Assembly (NCBI GenBank): GCA_944548615.1
Contig: OX155976.1
Coordinates: forward strand, 4,360,452-4,424,451
Reading direction: 5' to 3'
From: Micropterix aruncella
Lineage: Eukaryota; Arthropoda; Insecta; Lepidoptera; Micropterigidae
DNA: 64,000 bases
Positions 1-10,069 of this stretch are shown here, in pieces. The notes under the pieces are model-generated. The model was not told the DNA's origin. It did not search any database and worked only from the letters and a program-made list of their open reading frames with translations. Every line of letters starts with the position of its first letter. Position 1 is the first letter of the stretch. A program made the translations under genes and the position numbers.

Positions 1-49
1 ATATATAATTATAAAAACAATTTCTTCGTGCTAAAAAGCACGTTGGTTA

Positions 50-745
50 TCTATACTAATATTATAAAGAGGTAAAGTTTGTGACGTTGTAGGAAGAAAT
101 CTCTGGATCTACTGACCGATTTTTAAAATTCTTTTACCAATAGAAAGCCACGTTATTTGTGAGTGTCATAGGCTATATATTAATCCGAAAAATGAAAAGA
201 CTTTAATGGTAGTCGGATTTGCAAAGTAATTCGGAGAGTAAGCGGTCGAACGAAAACGTTTCTAAATAACGCTGCCTTAAAGATGAGAGAAATATGATTA
301 AGTTCTAGAGAAAAGTTGTAGAGCTTGATAATGCCTACAAAAAAGTCAGCGACAGCATATGTCTAACTTTTATATTTAAGTCACAAAAAGTAGTATTTTA
401 TATTTTTTTAAAATAATCAAACGTTTGGTCATGTTTATTGGTCATATTATCAACAATTATGGATTCTTATCAAAATAAGTAAATTTATAGTCTCAAGCGT
501 TTAAAACAAAAGACTTTTCCCCTTTTACTGCATATAATTTCCCTTTTACTGCGTAAATAGTTAAAGAGATAATACGCTCACAAATAAGACACTCAATATG
601 CAAATACATACATTCATATGCAGTAAAAATATAACCCTTCTTTTGGAAGTCAGGAAATAAATCATAGCATTCAGTACTAACCGAACAACACTCATAATTT
701 CATCACAGGTAAAAAGTTTTACCGCCCAACGAAGTGGGCACGGTA
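50..745 (-). repeat. Dispersed repeat rep-I, copy 1 (minus strand)
   Basis: About 700 bases that reappear, reverse-complemented and diverged, at 3365-4090. Read on the minus strand it starts with GTGCCCACTTCGTTGGGCGG and ends in TTATAATATTAGTATAG. Similar ends (ACTAGCTGACCC... and ...ATATTAGTATAGAT) are familiar from dispersed non-autonomous elements in arthropod genomes. No convincing ORF; short open stretches are in different frames in the two copies. The superfamily is not settled. Confidence 0.7.
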
Positions 746-1057
746 AGCTAGTAGAGAATAAATTTCTTCGTTGAAATAATATTCGTTGAAACAAAATTCA
801 ATCTACGGAAGCTTCGCTACGACCCCGTCGACGCGTGTTTTCTCTAACTAACACCCAGTGCTTAAAGACGATTGCGCATTCTGTGTGTCAGTCGACGGCC
901 TTGTCCAAGGCCCGTGAAACAGGGCTTCACGCGAGCCGGGCCTATTGACCCGGCCTTCAGAGTGTTACGTCGCAGTGCTGCGCGCCCTGCGGCAGGTATC
1001 GCCGCTGTCGCCCCACCCAGTCGGTTGCCCTCGGTGCTCAAGTAATAAAACAGTTTT
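746..1057. other. Intergenic/intronic stretch with a LINE 3'-end-like segment
   Basis: No gene seen. The part at about 900-1020 (GC-rich, with GAGCCGGGCCTATTGACC) resembles 5660-5740, which follows a recognisable LINE ORF2 C-terminus, so it is probably a fragment of the same LINE 3' region. Confidence 0.4.
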
Positions 1058-1384
1058 TTAAGACGCTTTTATTAGGTCGACCTGTATGTATGTAATGGAA
1101 CTATGTAATGGAATCTAAGGTAACTAATTTAACCATCTTTCAAGGATCGTAGCGTCATGAAAATTGGCAGCTGTATGTAGTTCTGATGACAATACAATAA
1201 TATGGTACTGTCGAACTGATCTGATGATGGAATCGGAAGATATGAACTGGAACTTCATGATGGAACATCGTATCATAGCTGTGTTTGGACTTGTTAGAAA
1301 AGTCTTGGAATGAACTTTGACCACGAGTAGGTTTCAAGGTCTGATGATGTGGTTTTAACGTGCATTTATAAAAGCGTGTTTCTA
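1058..1384 (-). mobile_element. MITE with ACGCTTTTAT terminal inverted repeats, copy 1
   Basis: The ends are inverted copies of each other: AGACGCTTTTATTA at the left and TTATAAAAGCGTGTT at the right. The interior matches the element at 45019-45433 in reverse orientation (shared stretches around GACAAGTCCAAACACAGC). This copy has one of the internal subrepeats where the other copy has two. The short open frames carry no recognisable domain. Confidence 0.7.
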
Positions 1385-1514
1385 ATGTTTTTTTTTAACT
1401 ATTAATTTATTTATGAAATATTTTTTGTGTAGGTAACCATAAATATTTTAGGATTTATAAATATTTTCTCAACGTAACAAATCAGACCTTTCATTTGATA
1501 CTAAACACTGAGTT
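1385..1514. other. AT-rich spacer
   Basis: AT-rich sequence between two mobile elements; no feature recognised. Confidence 0.4.
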
Positions 1515-2063
1515 CGAATGCGTTTCTTCGTGAACTAAAATCGGAAATTAGTCCGTGTGAACGAGACCGGGCAATACGCTGGAGCGGAATGTGAGATGAC
1601 CGGTTGTCACTTTTTCGCATTAAAACTGCCCGCCAAAGTCAAATCTTACACCGCACGAAATATGCTCGAATTTATTCGGACGAGTATAAGTTCGACACGT
1701 GGTATTTATCGACGATCGTTCGTTTCATATTCCGCTCTAACGTAATGCTCTGTCTCGTTCGCTTGGACTAATTTGCGTTTGCGATTGCGTTTGCGTTTCT
1801 TTGTGAACTAAAACTAAAATTAGTCCAAGCGAACGAGACAGAGCAATAAGTTAGAGCGGTATATGAAACGAACGATCGTCGATAAATACTACCTGCCGAA
1901 CTTACACTCGTCCGAATAAATTCGAGCATATTTCGTGCGGTGTAAGATTTGACCTTGGCGGGCAGAAAGTGACAAACGTCATCTCACACTTCGCTCTAGC
2001 GTATTGCCCTGTCTCGTTCACACGGACTAATTTACGATTTTAGTTCACGAAGAAACGCAATCG
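1515..2063. mobile_element. Fold-back element: long inverted-repeat arms of about 260 bp
   Basis: The left arm (about 1515-1775) and the right arm (about 1808-2063) are near-perfect reverse complements. The outer ends read GCGTTTCTTCGTGAACTAAA and its complement; the inner ends contain GAACGAGACAGAGCA. The loop is only about 30 bases, with a short repeated GCGTTTGCG motif. The transcript would form one long hairpin. No coding capacity is seen; the open frame over 1557-1745 lies inside one arm and is a by-product. Confidence 0.85.
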
Positions 2064-2336
2064 AGCCCATTATCTCTGGCAAATAAATAGTTCCTTGAAT
2101 TAATTTATATGCAAATATAATTAGGGAAATATATCGACGCGTTTCAAGACTATTGTATCCTACCATTCCTAGCACAAAATCGGACGGAAATAAGTATGGA
2201 TAAATATTGTATTTTCTGTAATAAATATATCTTTAAAAAAATCTTAAAATTTTTCTTACATAACAATTCTAACAATACCATACACCTATATCGGTTACAG
2301 TATTTAGACGTTATGGTGAATAAATAAACGGACACA
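2064..2336. other. AT-rich spacer
   Basis: AT-rich, no recognisable feature. Ends at the target duplication of the hAT element that follows. Confidence 0.4.
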
Positions 2337-2344
2337 CCCTACAT

Positions 2345-2948
2345 CACGGGTGGCCAACCTTTTCAGAGGCCGGGCCAAATTTTGAAATAAAATTTCCCGC
2401 CGGGCCGCACAACCAACTGTTTGTTGGTAATTCTATTACCAACAATCGGGTTTGATATTCGAGGTTCAACTTGGAAATCAAAGAAGCGTATTTATCCGCC
2501 GCCGTATGTATGACATCTGGTTGATCTGACAGTGTAGGAAAGTGAGTAAAGTTTTTTTTTTGTATCTGTTGTTTCCAAAGCCTAAGTTTCATTTGAAATG
2601 CGGAAATAAGATCATGCATGTCATTAATTAAGTGGTCTTTCCCTTGTAGACGAGTATTAACGTCATTTAGGTGGCCTGTTATATCGACCTCAAACGCAAA
2701 CTCTCTCCTGATCTTCAAACTCTGGGATTGCTTTAGCACGAGTCAGCCATCTTACTTCTGCATTAAATGTAACGTCATCAAGCTCAGAATTCAAAGACTT
2801 GAGAAATTGTTGGAACTGACGGTGATTCAACCCCTTCGACTTAATGAAGTTCACTGTTTTGACGACCACATTCATGACATGGTCCATTCGGAGGTCCGTC
2901 GGCGGGCCGCAAGTTGTCATTCGGCGGGCCGCGGGTTGGCCACCCTTG
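2345..2948 (-). mobile_element. Short hAT-type element with 8-bp TSD and transposase fragment
   Basis: Bounded by perfect 8-bp direct repeats CCCTACAT at 2337-2344 and 2949-2956, the TSD length of hAT elements. The termini are CACGGGTGGCCAACC and, inverted, CAAGGGTGGCCAACCC. On the minus strand the interior encodes a frameshifted piece of a hAT transposase of the GTF2IRD2/ZBED5-like type: an upstream part ending near WLTRAKAIPEF and a downstream part with VDITGHLNDVNTRLQGK and LISAFQMKLRLW, in different frames. There is no zinc finger, catalytic core or dimerisation region, so it is an internally deleted, non-autonomous copy. Confidence 0.88.
2414..2920 (-). pseudogene. hAT transposase fragment, frameshifted
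   Basis: This is the coding remnant inside the 604-bp hAT element. The minus-strand reading first gives FLKSLNSELDDVTFNAEVRWLTRAKA, reported here only as its motif RWLTRAKA, then continues after a frame change near 2700-2740 as EVDITGHLNDVNTRL followed by a FQMKLRLWKQQI stretch. That order (RWLSRG-like, then ITxHLNxLNxxLQG, then the FxxKLxLW stretch) is typical of the hAT family related to vertebrate GTF2IRD2 and ZBED5. It is far too short to be active (roughly 150 residues against 500-700) and lacks DDE residues. Confidence 0.75.
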
Positions 2949-2956
2949 CCCTACAT

Positions 2957-3364
2957 ACATACCCACATGATCATTGAAAACATTACACTCCTTTAGTTTG
3001 GGCTGTCGTGCAAGAAATCCTGTGTACATTCCGCTTTGAAATACGCCGATTTTACGACACGAACAATAACAAGATTTTTAATATGCGCCATGTGCGCATC
3101 ATAAAATTACTATTTTGATTTCTGAAGAAATAAAATAAAATAGACTTTGTCAAGCTATGAAATTACAGTATTCAGTAGCAGTATGCAGTCTTGCGCAATC
3201 TGGTCTACTTTGCTGCTATCGTAATAAAATTCCCATTCAAAACCTGGTTTCACGAGACGTAATATGATACACCAAGGCGTGAAATGCTTACTGTATACAA
3301 GTACGACACTTTGGAGATGTCATCTGCGACATGTGAACCTGACACCTCAGGCTGTTATAACGAT
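2957..3364. other. Spacer without recognised features
   Basis: Unique-looking AT-rich sequence between the hAT element and rep-I copy 2. I recognise no ORF or RNA. Confidence 0.4.
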
Positions 3365-4090
3365 ACTAGCTGACCCGTGCCCACTTCGTTGTTCGGTAAA
3401 ACTTTTTACTTGTGATGAAATTATGAGTTCGGTTCGGTTAGTACTGAGTGCTATGATTTATTTCCTGACTGCCAAAAGAAGGGTTTTTTTACTGCATATG
3501 TATGTATGTATTTGCATGCCAATTTGACTATATTACCGTTATTTGTGAGTGTCTTATTTGTGAGTGTCTGACTATCTCTTTAACAATTTATGCAGTAAAA
3601 GTGAAATTATATGCGGTAAATGGGAAAAGTCTTTTGTTTTAAACACTTGAGACGATAAATTTACTTATTTTGATAATAACTCATAATTGTTGATAATATG
3701 ACCAATAAACATGACCTAACGATTTACATTATTTTTTTAATATAAATTACTACTTTTTGTGACTTAAATATAAAAGTTAGACATATGCTGTCGCTGACTT
3801 TTTTGTAGGCATAATCAAGCTCTACAACTTTTCTCTAAAACTCAATCATATATCTCTCATCGTTAAGGCAGCGTTCGTAAGAAACGCTTTCATTCGACCA
3901 TTTCTTTTCCGACTTACTTTGCAAATCCGACTACTACGAAAAAGTCTTTTCATTTTTCGGATTAATATATAGCCCATGGTACTCACAAATAACGTGGATT
4001 TCTATTGGTAAAAGAATTTTCAAAATCGGTTCAGTAGATTACTTCCTACAACCTCACAAACTTCACCTCTTTATAATATTAGTATAGATA
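3365..4090 (+). repeat. Dispersed repeat rep-I, copy 2 (plus strand)
   Basis: Begins ACTAGCTGACCCGTGCCCAC and ends TTATAATATTAGTATAGAT. It is the inverted partner of 50-745, which share nearly their whole length with scattered substitutions and indels. No coding potential is supported. Confidence 0.72.
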
Positions 4091-4175
4091 AGAATATATC
4101 GTTCCATCGTTATATTAGTATAGATAATATATTAGTATAGATAATATATAATATTAGTATAGATAAGATATATCG
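4091..4175 (+). repeat. Minisatellite tail, ATATTAGTATAGATAA units
   Basis: Three further degenerate repeats of the rep-I 3' terminal motif (ATATTAGTATAGATAA) follow directly on the element end, a common sign of tail slippage or repeated end insertion. Confidence 0.65.
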
Positions 4176-4272
4176 TTCTATTATTAATTGTGATTACACT
4201 GAGACTAAGGGACAACATAATACACTATCTAGCTCCGCCAAAATGCCCGTAAGAAGCCGACGCGACGCCTTA

Positions 4273-4820
4273 AGGCGACATGATACCTGGGAACGTCCAT
4301 AGCTGAAGAATTTTAGTTTTATGAGGTTTTTGAAAAACATAAGCATTAATTTTACACAGTTTCTAAGTGAATCCCTCGATAAGGAATCAATTTAAAATTT
4401 GGACTCAAAAAACTTGCTCATTGCCTTGAATATTAAGGCTTTAAACTGACTTCGAAAACTTTCAGGCGCGATTACTCCTACAATGTAAGCGGTGAGTGTG
4501 TTTTATTATAATTTCATTATTTTAACTGGTTAATTCTCTAGGTCAGCACTTAGCCACATTTTTTATTTAGGCCCTAAATTAATAACAATTAATTAAAACG
4601 TGAGAGCGCTTTGAGAGTTACGCTAAATATGCTCTGCAATTAACACCCTTATACCACCACTGCGTAAAGATAGTTATTCTGTGCTAGCGCTGCGATAGAG
4701 CATTTAGTGTGCGCCTAGTAGCCGGCGCGAGCGGACGTAGAATCTGCGCTTGACGCTTCGTCAACGCTGGATTTTTATTGGTCAAATCCTACAAAATTGA
4801 TCCCGCCTAGTTTTTCACGT
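4273..4820 (+). repeat. Dispersed repeat rep-H, copy 1
   Basis: About 550 bases that reappear in inverted orientation at 62677-63217, with matching blocks such as AAGGCGACATGATACCTGGG, TTACGCTAAATATG and GACGCTTCGTCAACGCTGG. No ORF. Superfamily not recognised. Confidence 0.75.
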
Positions 4821-4914
4821 GTACGCCCGTTTCGGATATTTTTCGCGAGGCACTGGCATGTGGAACCAGCTGGCGAAACCCACGCCATTACTTCTAGATT
4901 TGAGCGGAATTCTC

Positions 4915-5070
4915 CCTCTCCCAGTCTGGTTACGGGTTCGAGATCGCTTGCGCGGCATCTACCTGAAATAAGCGGTTATTCATATTTTGCGGATCGCGAC
5001 GCCTTTTGCCCGCCATGTTCACTCGGGATCGGGTGGCCGACGTATCGATTCAAGGGTTGAAGACGTCAGG
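4915..5070 (+). repeat. rep-A, degenerate fragment
   Basis: Diverged match to the central part of rep-A (GGTTACGGGTTCGAGATCGC, then CTTTTGCCCG and GATCGGGTGGCCGA), in the same order as in the full copy at 29945-30470. Both ends are lost. Confidence 0.6.
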
Positions 5071-5169
5071 TCGACAACTACCCCCCTCTATCATAGGAAA
5101 CATACGTCTCTAGCCCTTGGAGTAAATGGGTATTTTCATGGATGCATCTGTCTCTTTTGCAGGATTTTC

Positions 5170-5419
5170 GGCGACATCGACCTTAAAGTACTATAACTAC
5201 GAAACTACTACACCAATCATAAAAAGAACAACTGCACAATGATTGCATTGAAATGTCGAATATAGAATATTGAAATATCATTTTGTAAAACAATTAGTTA
5301 ATTAATAATAAATATGAGAACGTCAAAGAAGTGAAAAAAACGTGCGACCAGATTTGGTCGACTCGTACTCAACGGATAATTGTTTCGCGACCAGATTTGG
5401 TTGACTCATACTCAACGGG
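5170..5419 (+). mobile_element. piggyBac-like MITE rep-G, 5'-truncated copy
   Basis: Its body matches 10870-11045 inside a TTAA-flanked element (shared AGTACTATAACTA, CATTTTGTAAAACAATTAG, TATGAGAA and GTGAAAAAAACGT blocks). The right end CTCAACGGG is followed by TTAA at 5420-5423. The left end was not found. A CGACCAGATTTGGT motif occurs twice near the right end (about 5345 and 5390). Confidence 0.55.
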
Positions 5420-5469
5420 TTAAATCCCCATGGCTATTCGCCGGCTGGGGCTTTCTTCGTTATTTCCAT

Positions 5470-5745
5470 CCCTGGTCATAGCAGTGATTTTTTTTCATAC
5501 TCCTTCTTCGTGGAAGCTGCACGAGTCTGGAATTCTTTACCAAATGATGTTAGAACAGTCCCCAGCATCTCCTCGTTCAACCCGGCCGAATATCGGTCGA
5601 CAGGCCCTGTATATAGGCCTGTGACTTCTTCCACTTCTCGTACTGTTGGGTGGGGCTTCGTGTGAGCCGGGTCCATTGACCCTGCTTTCGAGCATATGGC
5701 GTCTCAGGGCTGTTCACCCTGAGGCAGGATTCTTAGTGTAGAACA
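5470..5745 (+). pseudogene. LINE ORF2 C-terminal fragment with 3' region
   Basis: The plus-strand reading EAARVWNSLPNDVRTVPS (about 5510-5565) is the typical end of Jockey/CR1-like LINE ORF2 proteins (the VWNSLP signature before the final basic residues). It stops soon after, and a GC-rich 3' segment related to 900-1020 follows. Endonuclease and reverse transcriptase parts are absent: this is an extreme 5'-truncated copy. It abuts the inverted ORF1 piece that starts at 5749, so the boundary between the two elements is near 5745. Confidence 0.6.
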
Positions 5746-7775
5746 ATGTTACGCTCCTTTCTTCGAGGCACGTCGTGGTAGGTCCGTTTTGAGGAAAATA
5801 TTAATGAGCATAATATTTTCCTCTTTCGTGCCGATTTGGCACTCGTAAATCAGGTCCGGCAACTGGGACGCCGTGATTGTTACCTGCTCGTCTTCGTCGA
5901 GAAAACGCTTTTCATCTAGGTACATCGGCTCTTCCGGCTGGGGTTGTGGGGGCGGTGTGGTCGGCCACTCTTCGTCCGTTTGAGTGGAGGCGGACTCTGT
6001 GGCTGCTCTCACTGGCTGGGAGCAAGAGGGTGGGGCGGTCGCTTCGACCTCCATCTTCTCCTCCTGCGTTGGATGGGGCCTGGATGGCTGCTGCTGCAGT
6101 GGCTTCGACCGACGCCGCCGTTTTGACTTTTTCTCCTCAGCTGGTTGCTGCGGAGCGGCCGGCGGCGCTGGCTTCTGTCTCCAGGACAGGGGCGCGTTGC
6201 GTTGCGGGGAGACAACGGGCTGGAGTTTGCCTTCTGTAGACTGAGTCGTAGTAGCTCGCGGCGGGGCGGCGACGACCACTGCGTGCGGGACGCCCTGCTG
6301 CTTCCGCGAAGTTTGGCGGATTTCCGCCAGGAAGCTGCGGCATCTCCTGTTGTTCGCAGGATGGTCCTCTCCGCAGTTTCCGCAGGTCGCCCGGGCGGTT
6401 TTCGGCCTCGGGCAATCTTTGGCTGCGTGTTCTTTGCCACAGCACACGCACACTTGTCGTCGGTGGCAGTTGTGGCTGCTGTGGCGGAAGCGCTGGCACC
6501 GGTGGCACTGCTTGGGGCCATTTCTGCCCCTCCAGGCCTCCACGGTAACCTGCAGGAAGTGAATCTCCGCGATGGAGAACACCTCCCGCCAGCGCTCGTT
6601 CTTGCGAATGACGGCGTAGAATAGTGCTCGCCGCCCGCCGTGTATCATTCTGACGTAGCTGGCCTCGATGCCGTGGTCAGCCAGCCCGGAGATGGCCTCC
6701 TCCTGTGTGGTATTGGAAGGCAGGCCGCGGATGGCAATTTTCGCATCCTTGCTGGTGGGCGTCGTATATGTGTGCCATGCTACCGAGCCGCCCAGGCTAT
6801 GTAAATAGTCCTGAATGACTCGGTATTCGGCGGAGTCGGCCGGACGAAAGCGAAGTCCGCCCCCTCCTCCAATCGGCGACACGATAGGAGCGCGGCCCAG
6901 CCTGGCCCGGATAGCCTGCAGGTGGTCAGGCCACCTATCCAGCTTATCCACGACGATTGGCTGGGGACGCGGCTCCGAGTTCAGGTGTTGCGGCGCGGAA
7001 CTCATCGTCGAGCGCGGCAGTGGCACAGGCGCGGCTCCGTTGACGCTCTGAGTCGGGCTCCTCCTGGCCGCTTTGGCGTAGGTCGGTGCATCTTCGTCAT
7101 CCGAAGGCACCGGGGTGTTGAAGAGGTCGCTGTCGTAGAAGGAGTCAGCCCGACGGCGTTGCGGGTCTCTCTGTGGCTCGGCATCAGGGGAATCGGGATT
7201 TCTCACGCGTTTCCTCGGCGTCACAGGCGGGATTAAGGGCATATCCTTGCCCCTGGTAACAGCGGTGCTGTGCGAAGCGGCTGCTTCGGCGGCGGAGCTC
7301 ATATTCGGGCCGGAGCGGACTCGACGGCACGAACTTCACGGCGAGGACCGGAGACGGCGCTCGACGGTCGACTCGCGGCGGCAATATTCAGCGCGGGCGG
7401 CGGAGCGGAGCAGGCGACCGTTCAGAACGGACGCCGGGCACTGAATGGCCTCGTTCAACGCCAGGCTCAAGGAGCATATAACCCTAAAATCCATAAATTA
7501 ACTACTTCACCTCTCCCCCCTCCTTTTCGCTTCGTTTTCCTTCATCTGCGTCCTTATTTAATTTTAGTCAATTGTTTTACTTTTTTTTATTATCTGTCTC
7601 TTTCTAGTTTCTGTTGGTTTCTTTTTATCATTTGTGTTTTTATTGTTCTTTTGCGTAGCCAACGTTCTAAATTTGTTATAAACTTAAGATATAGGTTAGC
7701 TGATAGACATTAATGCAAGGCAATAAGCTCGCCTTTTATATTTAAAATAAAGAGTTTTATTATTATTATTATTAT
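5746..7775 (+). mobile_element. LINE insertion with inverted 5' part (twin-priming structure)
   Basis: Left portion (5746 to about 7440): ORF1 and its GC-rich 5' UTR on the minus strand. Right portion (about 7441-7775): a plus-strand LINE 3' end, with a possible last ORF2 codon run (FNARLKEH, stop near 7500), a T-rich 3' UTR, an AATAAA at about 7746 and a terminal (ATT)n tract. The arrangement inverted 5' piece, then sense 3' end, then tail is what twin priming yields. I infer both parts are one insertion; I cannot prove they come from one element family. No target duplication was identified. Confidence 0.6.
5749..7302 (-). CDS. Jockey-like non-LTR retrotransposon ORF1 (gag-like, zinc knuckles)
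   Basis: Intact 517-codon frame starting at the ATG 7300-7302. It encodes the nucleic-acid-binding ORF1 protein that packages LINE RNA in Jockey/I-type elements. In order: a basic/acidic low-complexity N-terminus (residues 1-150), a PRE_C2HC-like region (about 165-260, with IAIRGLPSNTTQEEA and VEAWRGRNGPKQC), then three zinc knuckles, CX2CX4HX4C (CHRCQRFRHSSHNC), CX2CX3HX4C (CVCCGKEHAAKDC) and CX2CX3HX6C (CGNCGEDHPANNRRC), and a proline/lysine-rich tail. GC content is much higher than the surroundings. No ORF2 follows downstream on this strand; the sequence changes to an unrelated LINE remnant just after the stop. It could be translated only if a promoter in its own 5' region (7303-7440) acts. 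Confidence 0.9.
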   Translation of the reverse strand: MSSAAEAAASHSTAVTRGKDMPLIPPVTPRKRVRNPDSPDAEPQRDPQRRRADSFYDSDLFNTPVPSDDEDAPTYAKAARRSPTQSVNGAAPVPLPRSTMSSAPQHLNSEPRPQPIVVDKLDRWPDHLQAIRARLGRAPIVSPIGGGGGLRFRPADSAEYRVIQDYLHSLGGSVAWHTYTTPTSKDAKIAIRGLPSNTTQEEAISGLADHGIEASYVRMIHGGRRALFYAVIRKNERWREVFSIAEIHFLQVTVEAWRGRNGPKQCHRCQRFRHSSHNCHRRQVCVCCGKEHAAKDCPRPKTARATCGNCGEDHPANNRRCRSFLAEIRQTSRKQQGVPHAVVVAAPPRATTTQSTEGKLQPVVSPQRNAPLSWRQKPAPPAAPQQPAEEKKSKRRRRSKPLQQQPSRPHPTQEEKMEVEATAPPSCSQPVRAATESASTQTDEEWPTTPPPQPQPEEPMYLDEKRFLDEDEQVTITASQLPDLIYECQIGTKEENIMLINIFLKTDLPRRASKKGA

Positions 7776-8450
7776 CATTTCCGCAACTGCAGATAGTGGT
7801 CCAACCGCCCAGTTCCGCCGAGGTATTCCCCCGAATCCACAATTTTCTAAACTCAACCGTCTTCAACTGTAGTATTACAGACGTAGCAGAAGCTCACAGG
7901 GTCCCTTAAAGGGTCAGCCTCTATTCGAGGAGGCTATCAGATAGGAGTTATACCGTGAGTTGGGCAGGTCAGGTAACAAAGAGTTTGGCCAACACTACCC
8001 AAGCTCCACGGAACTACTAGGAACCAATGGCGCACGAGCACGACAGAACGCTAAAACTGCATTAACATTTTTATTAAAATTTGCGGAACAAGAAAGCTCC
8101 CAATAGTCGTTGCATCATCGCTGAATCGTCGGGTGCTACACAAACCACGCGGTATTCGATCGATCCTAATAATTATGTGAAACAACCGCAACAGTCTTAG
8201 ATTTCAAACTCTTTGGCAGTTCCATATAACTTTCCCATGGTAGAGTATACCACATCAAGTAAACTCCCGTCATTTTTTGAATTTGAATTTAACTTCTTTT
8301 AGAAAGCATAGTTGTGCTAGCTCAGGGGGAAGCTAAGGGGCTCTTGCTGATTTGACCACGAAGACCCATTCTGTTCAGGGTTGGTCACACTCACGGCCTC
8401 CACGCATGAAGTGCGAGCCTGGGTAGGACTCTGGTATTATGGTTAGTTTC
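7776..8450. other. Stretch without recognised features
   Basis: No ORF of note, no RNA gene. May include old repeat debris. Confidence 0.35.
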
Positions 8451-8454
8451 CTCT

Positions 8455-8910
8455 AGGAATCAATTTTCTGGCGCTTCTGGACGGTCTGCGCTCCGTGCGG
8501 CATTGCCAATCGATTGCGCATATCTGACTAACAGTCGGGGGTGGTTGCGGACCTTACGGCGACTGCTCTTGAAACGACCATCGGCTACCCGATCCTGGGT
8601 GAACAGCCGGGCAGAGGATGCCGTGGTCCGCGATAAGGGAGAGGACCGCGCAAGCGACCTCGAACTCGTAACCAATCGAGAGACTGGAGTAATCTGGTTG
8701 CAATTGGAAGTAAGGGCGTGAGTGTAAGCCCGCTGGGTAGCACTCCTGGCTATCTCGCGGTTAAGGCGTTGGCCTCTTACGGGCTTGTGGCGAAGCTTGA
8801 TAGTGGAATGTTTTTGTCCAAGTCTTCTGCGCTCACTTCAGGGAGACAGAACGACTAATAGTTAAAACTTCCTGAGGTGACGGGCTCGCCCGCTGTAGTT
8901 GACAACTCTA
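8455..8910 (-). repeat. rep-A copy (minus strand)
   Basis: Reverse complement of the rep-A consensus seen at 29945-30470. Its right end reads CCTGAGGTGACGGGCTCGCC, the complement of the rep-A 5' end. It has the block GGCTATCTCGCGGTTAAGGC. Open frames on either strand (about 70 codons) are not conserved between copies. Confidence 0.8.
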
Positions 8911-9289
8911 TTTGTACTATCTCTGCACAGAAGCAGCATTGAATGTGTGCTGGACGCTGAGCACAATAAGCCATTTTCCATCAAATTTAAAGTTTTTTCT
9001 TTAGATCTCAATAAAAATATGAAACCGGATCCCACTAAAAACTATTCATTAATCTTCTCTTATGTTCAGTAGCCGTTTTAGATGGCGTTGGCTTGTGAAT
9101 TTCGTTGATGGATATTTCTCTTTATTATTGACTTCTTGGCTTGTTTTTGGATTTTTATCGGTTTTGCTATCGCATTGAAAACGTCTATGTTGACATTTTA
9201 ACGACCCGGCCTGTTTAACGATAATTTGATTTGATCGATAATTTTTCCTTGTTTGCACAAGTGCTATTTTTGAATTTATTGCCCAAAAA
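8911..9289. other. Stretch without recognised features
   Basis: AT-rich; nothing recognised on either strand. Confidence 0.35.
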
Positions 9290-10000
9290 AAACAATAATC
9301 ACGGGATGATTCTCGTGATTACTGATGTTTTGCTGTTCTCATTCTCCTGTTGTTTTCGATCGAACTGCGAACGCCACCGATCAAAACAACCAACAAGGCG
9401 GCCACGCGACCCACGCGGCGTGCTTTTTACTTTCCTGGCAAGGAAAGCGTTGTGGACGCACTTCTGTCTGTCTGTCCGCCAGCCTGTCTGTCTGTATTTC
9501 TGCGCGATACCGCCCATCATTTGACCATAGCAAGAGTTAAAAAGGTTGTCCCAGAAATCGGTCCAGCAGGGGGCTCGCTAGGCTTACTTCCATTTCTAAA
9601 TATTGGACTTCTAGACTTGAAATTCGGTAAGTACACAAATGCCTCGTTGGACCGAAAACACATTGTGAAATTTTGGCTGGAATATCTCATATACAAGCGA
9701 CACAAATAATTTATAAACTCCGCCATATTTAGGAAAATACTACATCATATTGAAAAACATACCATTTTATTAACACGTAAAATACTAATATAATACGGAA
9801 ATACTACGAAATTGCCACTAAAAGACTACAGAAAATTTAGAAATATATTCGCGATTTTATTCGAATACATTCTCTATCGGGGGAGAAGGGATTGATGTAG
9901 GTGGGGGAGAGTGGGTTGTGGTTGGCGCGCGCAGGGGGGGGGGGGGGGGTCGGCGGTGGTATGGGGGCTTTCTACTTGCCGGCAAAGTCTTGGGGTGAAC
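9290..10000 (+). repeat. rep-D copy with G-run
   Basis: Contains the TGTCTGTCTGTC tract (about 9466-9497), the motif ACAAATGC(C/G)TCGTTG near 9635, CTACATCATATTG near 9740, a 16-base G run (9934-9949) and CTTGCCGGCAAAGTCTTG near 9976. The same order of landmarks is found at 24366-25560 and 36420-36800. Ends 70 bases before a Shal exon. Confidence 0.55.
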
Positions 10001-10069
10001 CAAACGATTTTTTTTAAAATATTTTATTATCTTAATTAGTAACATAAATTTAAATAATTATATTCTCAG

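Noticed and set aside
5877..7713. Several frames of 60-170 codons overlapping ORF1 on both strands
   Set aside because: Shadows of the GC-rich ORF1 at 5749-7302.
8740..8800. tRNA-like stretch in rep-A (GGCTATCTCGCGGTTAAGGC)
   Set aside because: Resembles an A box, but the GTTCGA B-box-like motif of the same repeat is on the opposite strand, so no tRNA-derived SINE head can be built.
1..10069. A Shal first exon with the T1 domain
   Set aside because: No frame in this interval has the T1 motifs (for example the NVSGRRFETW-type start); it must lie upstream of the window.
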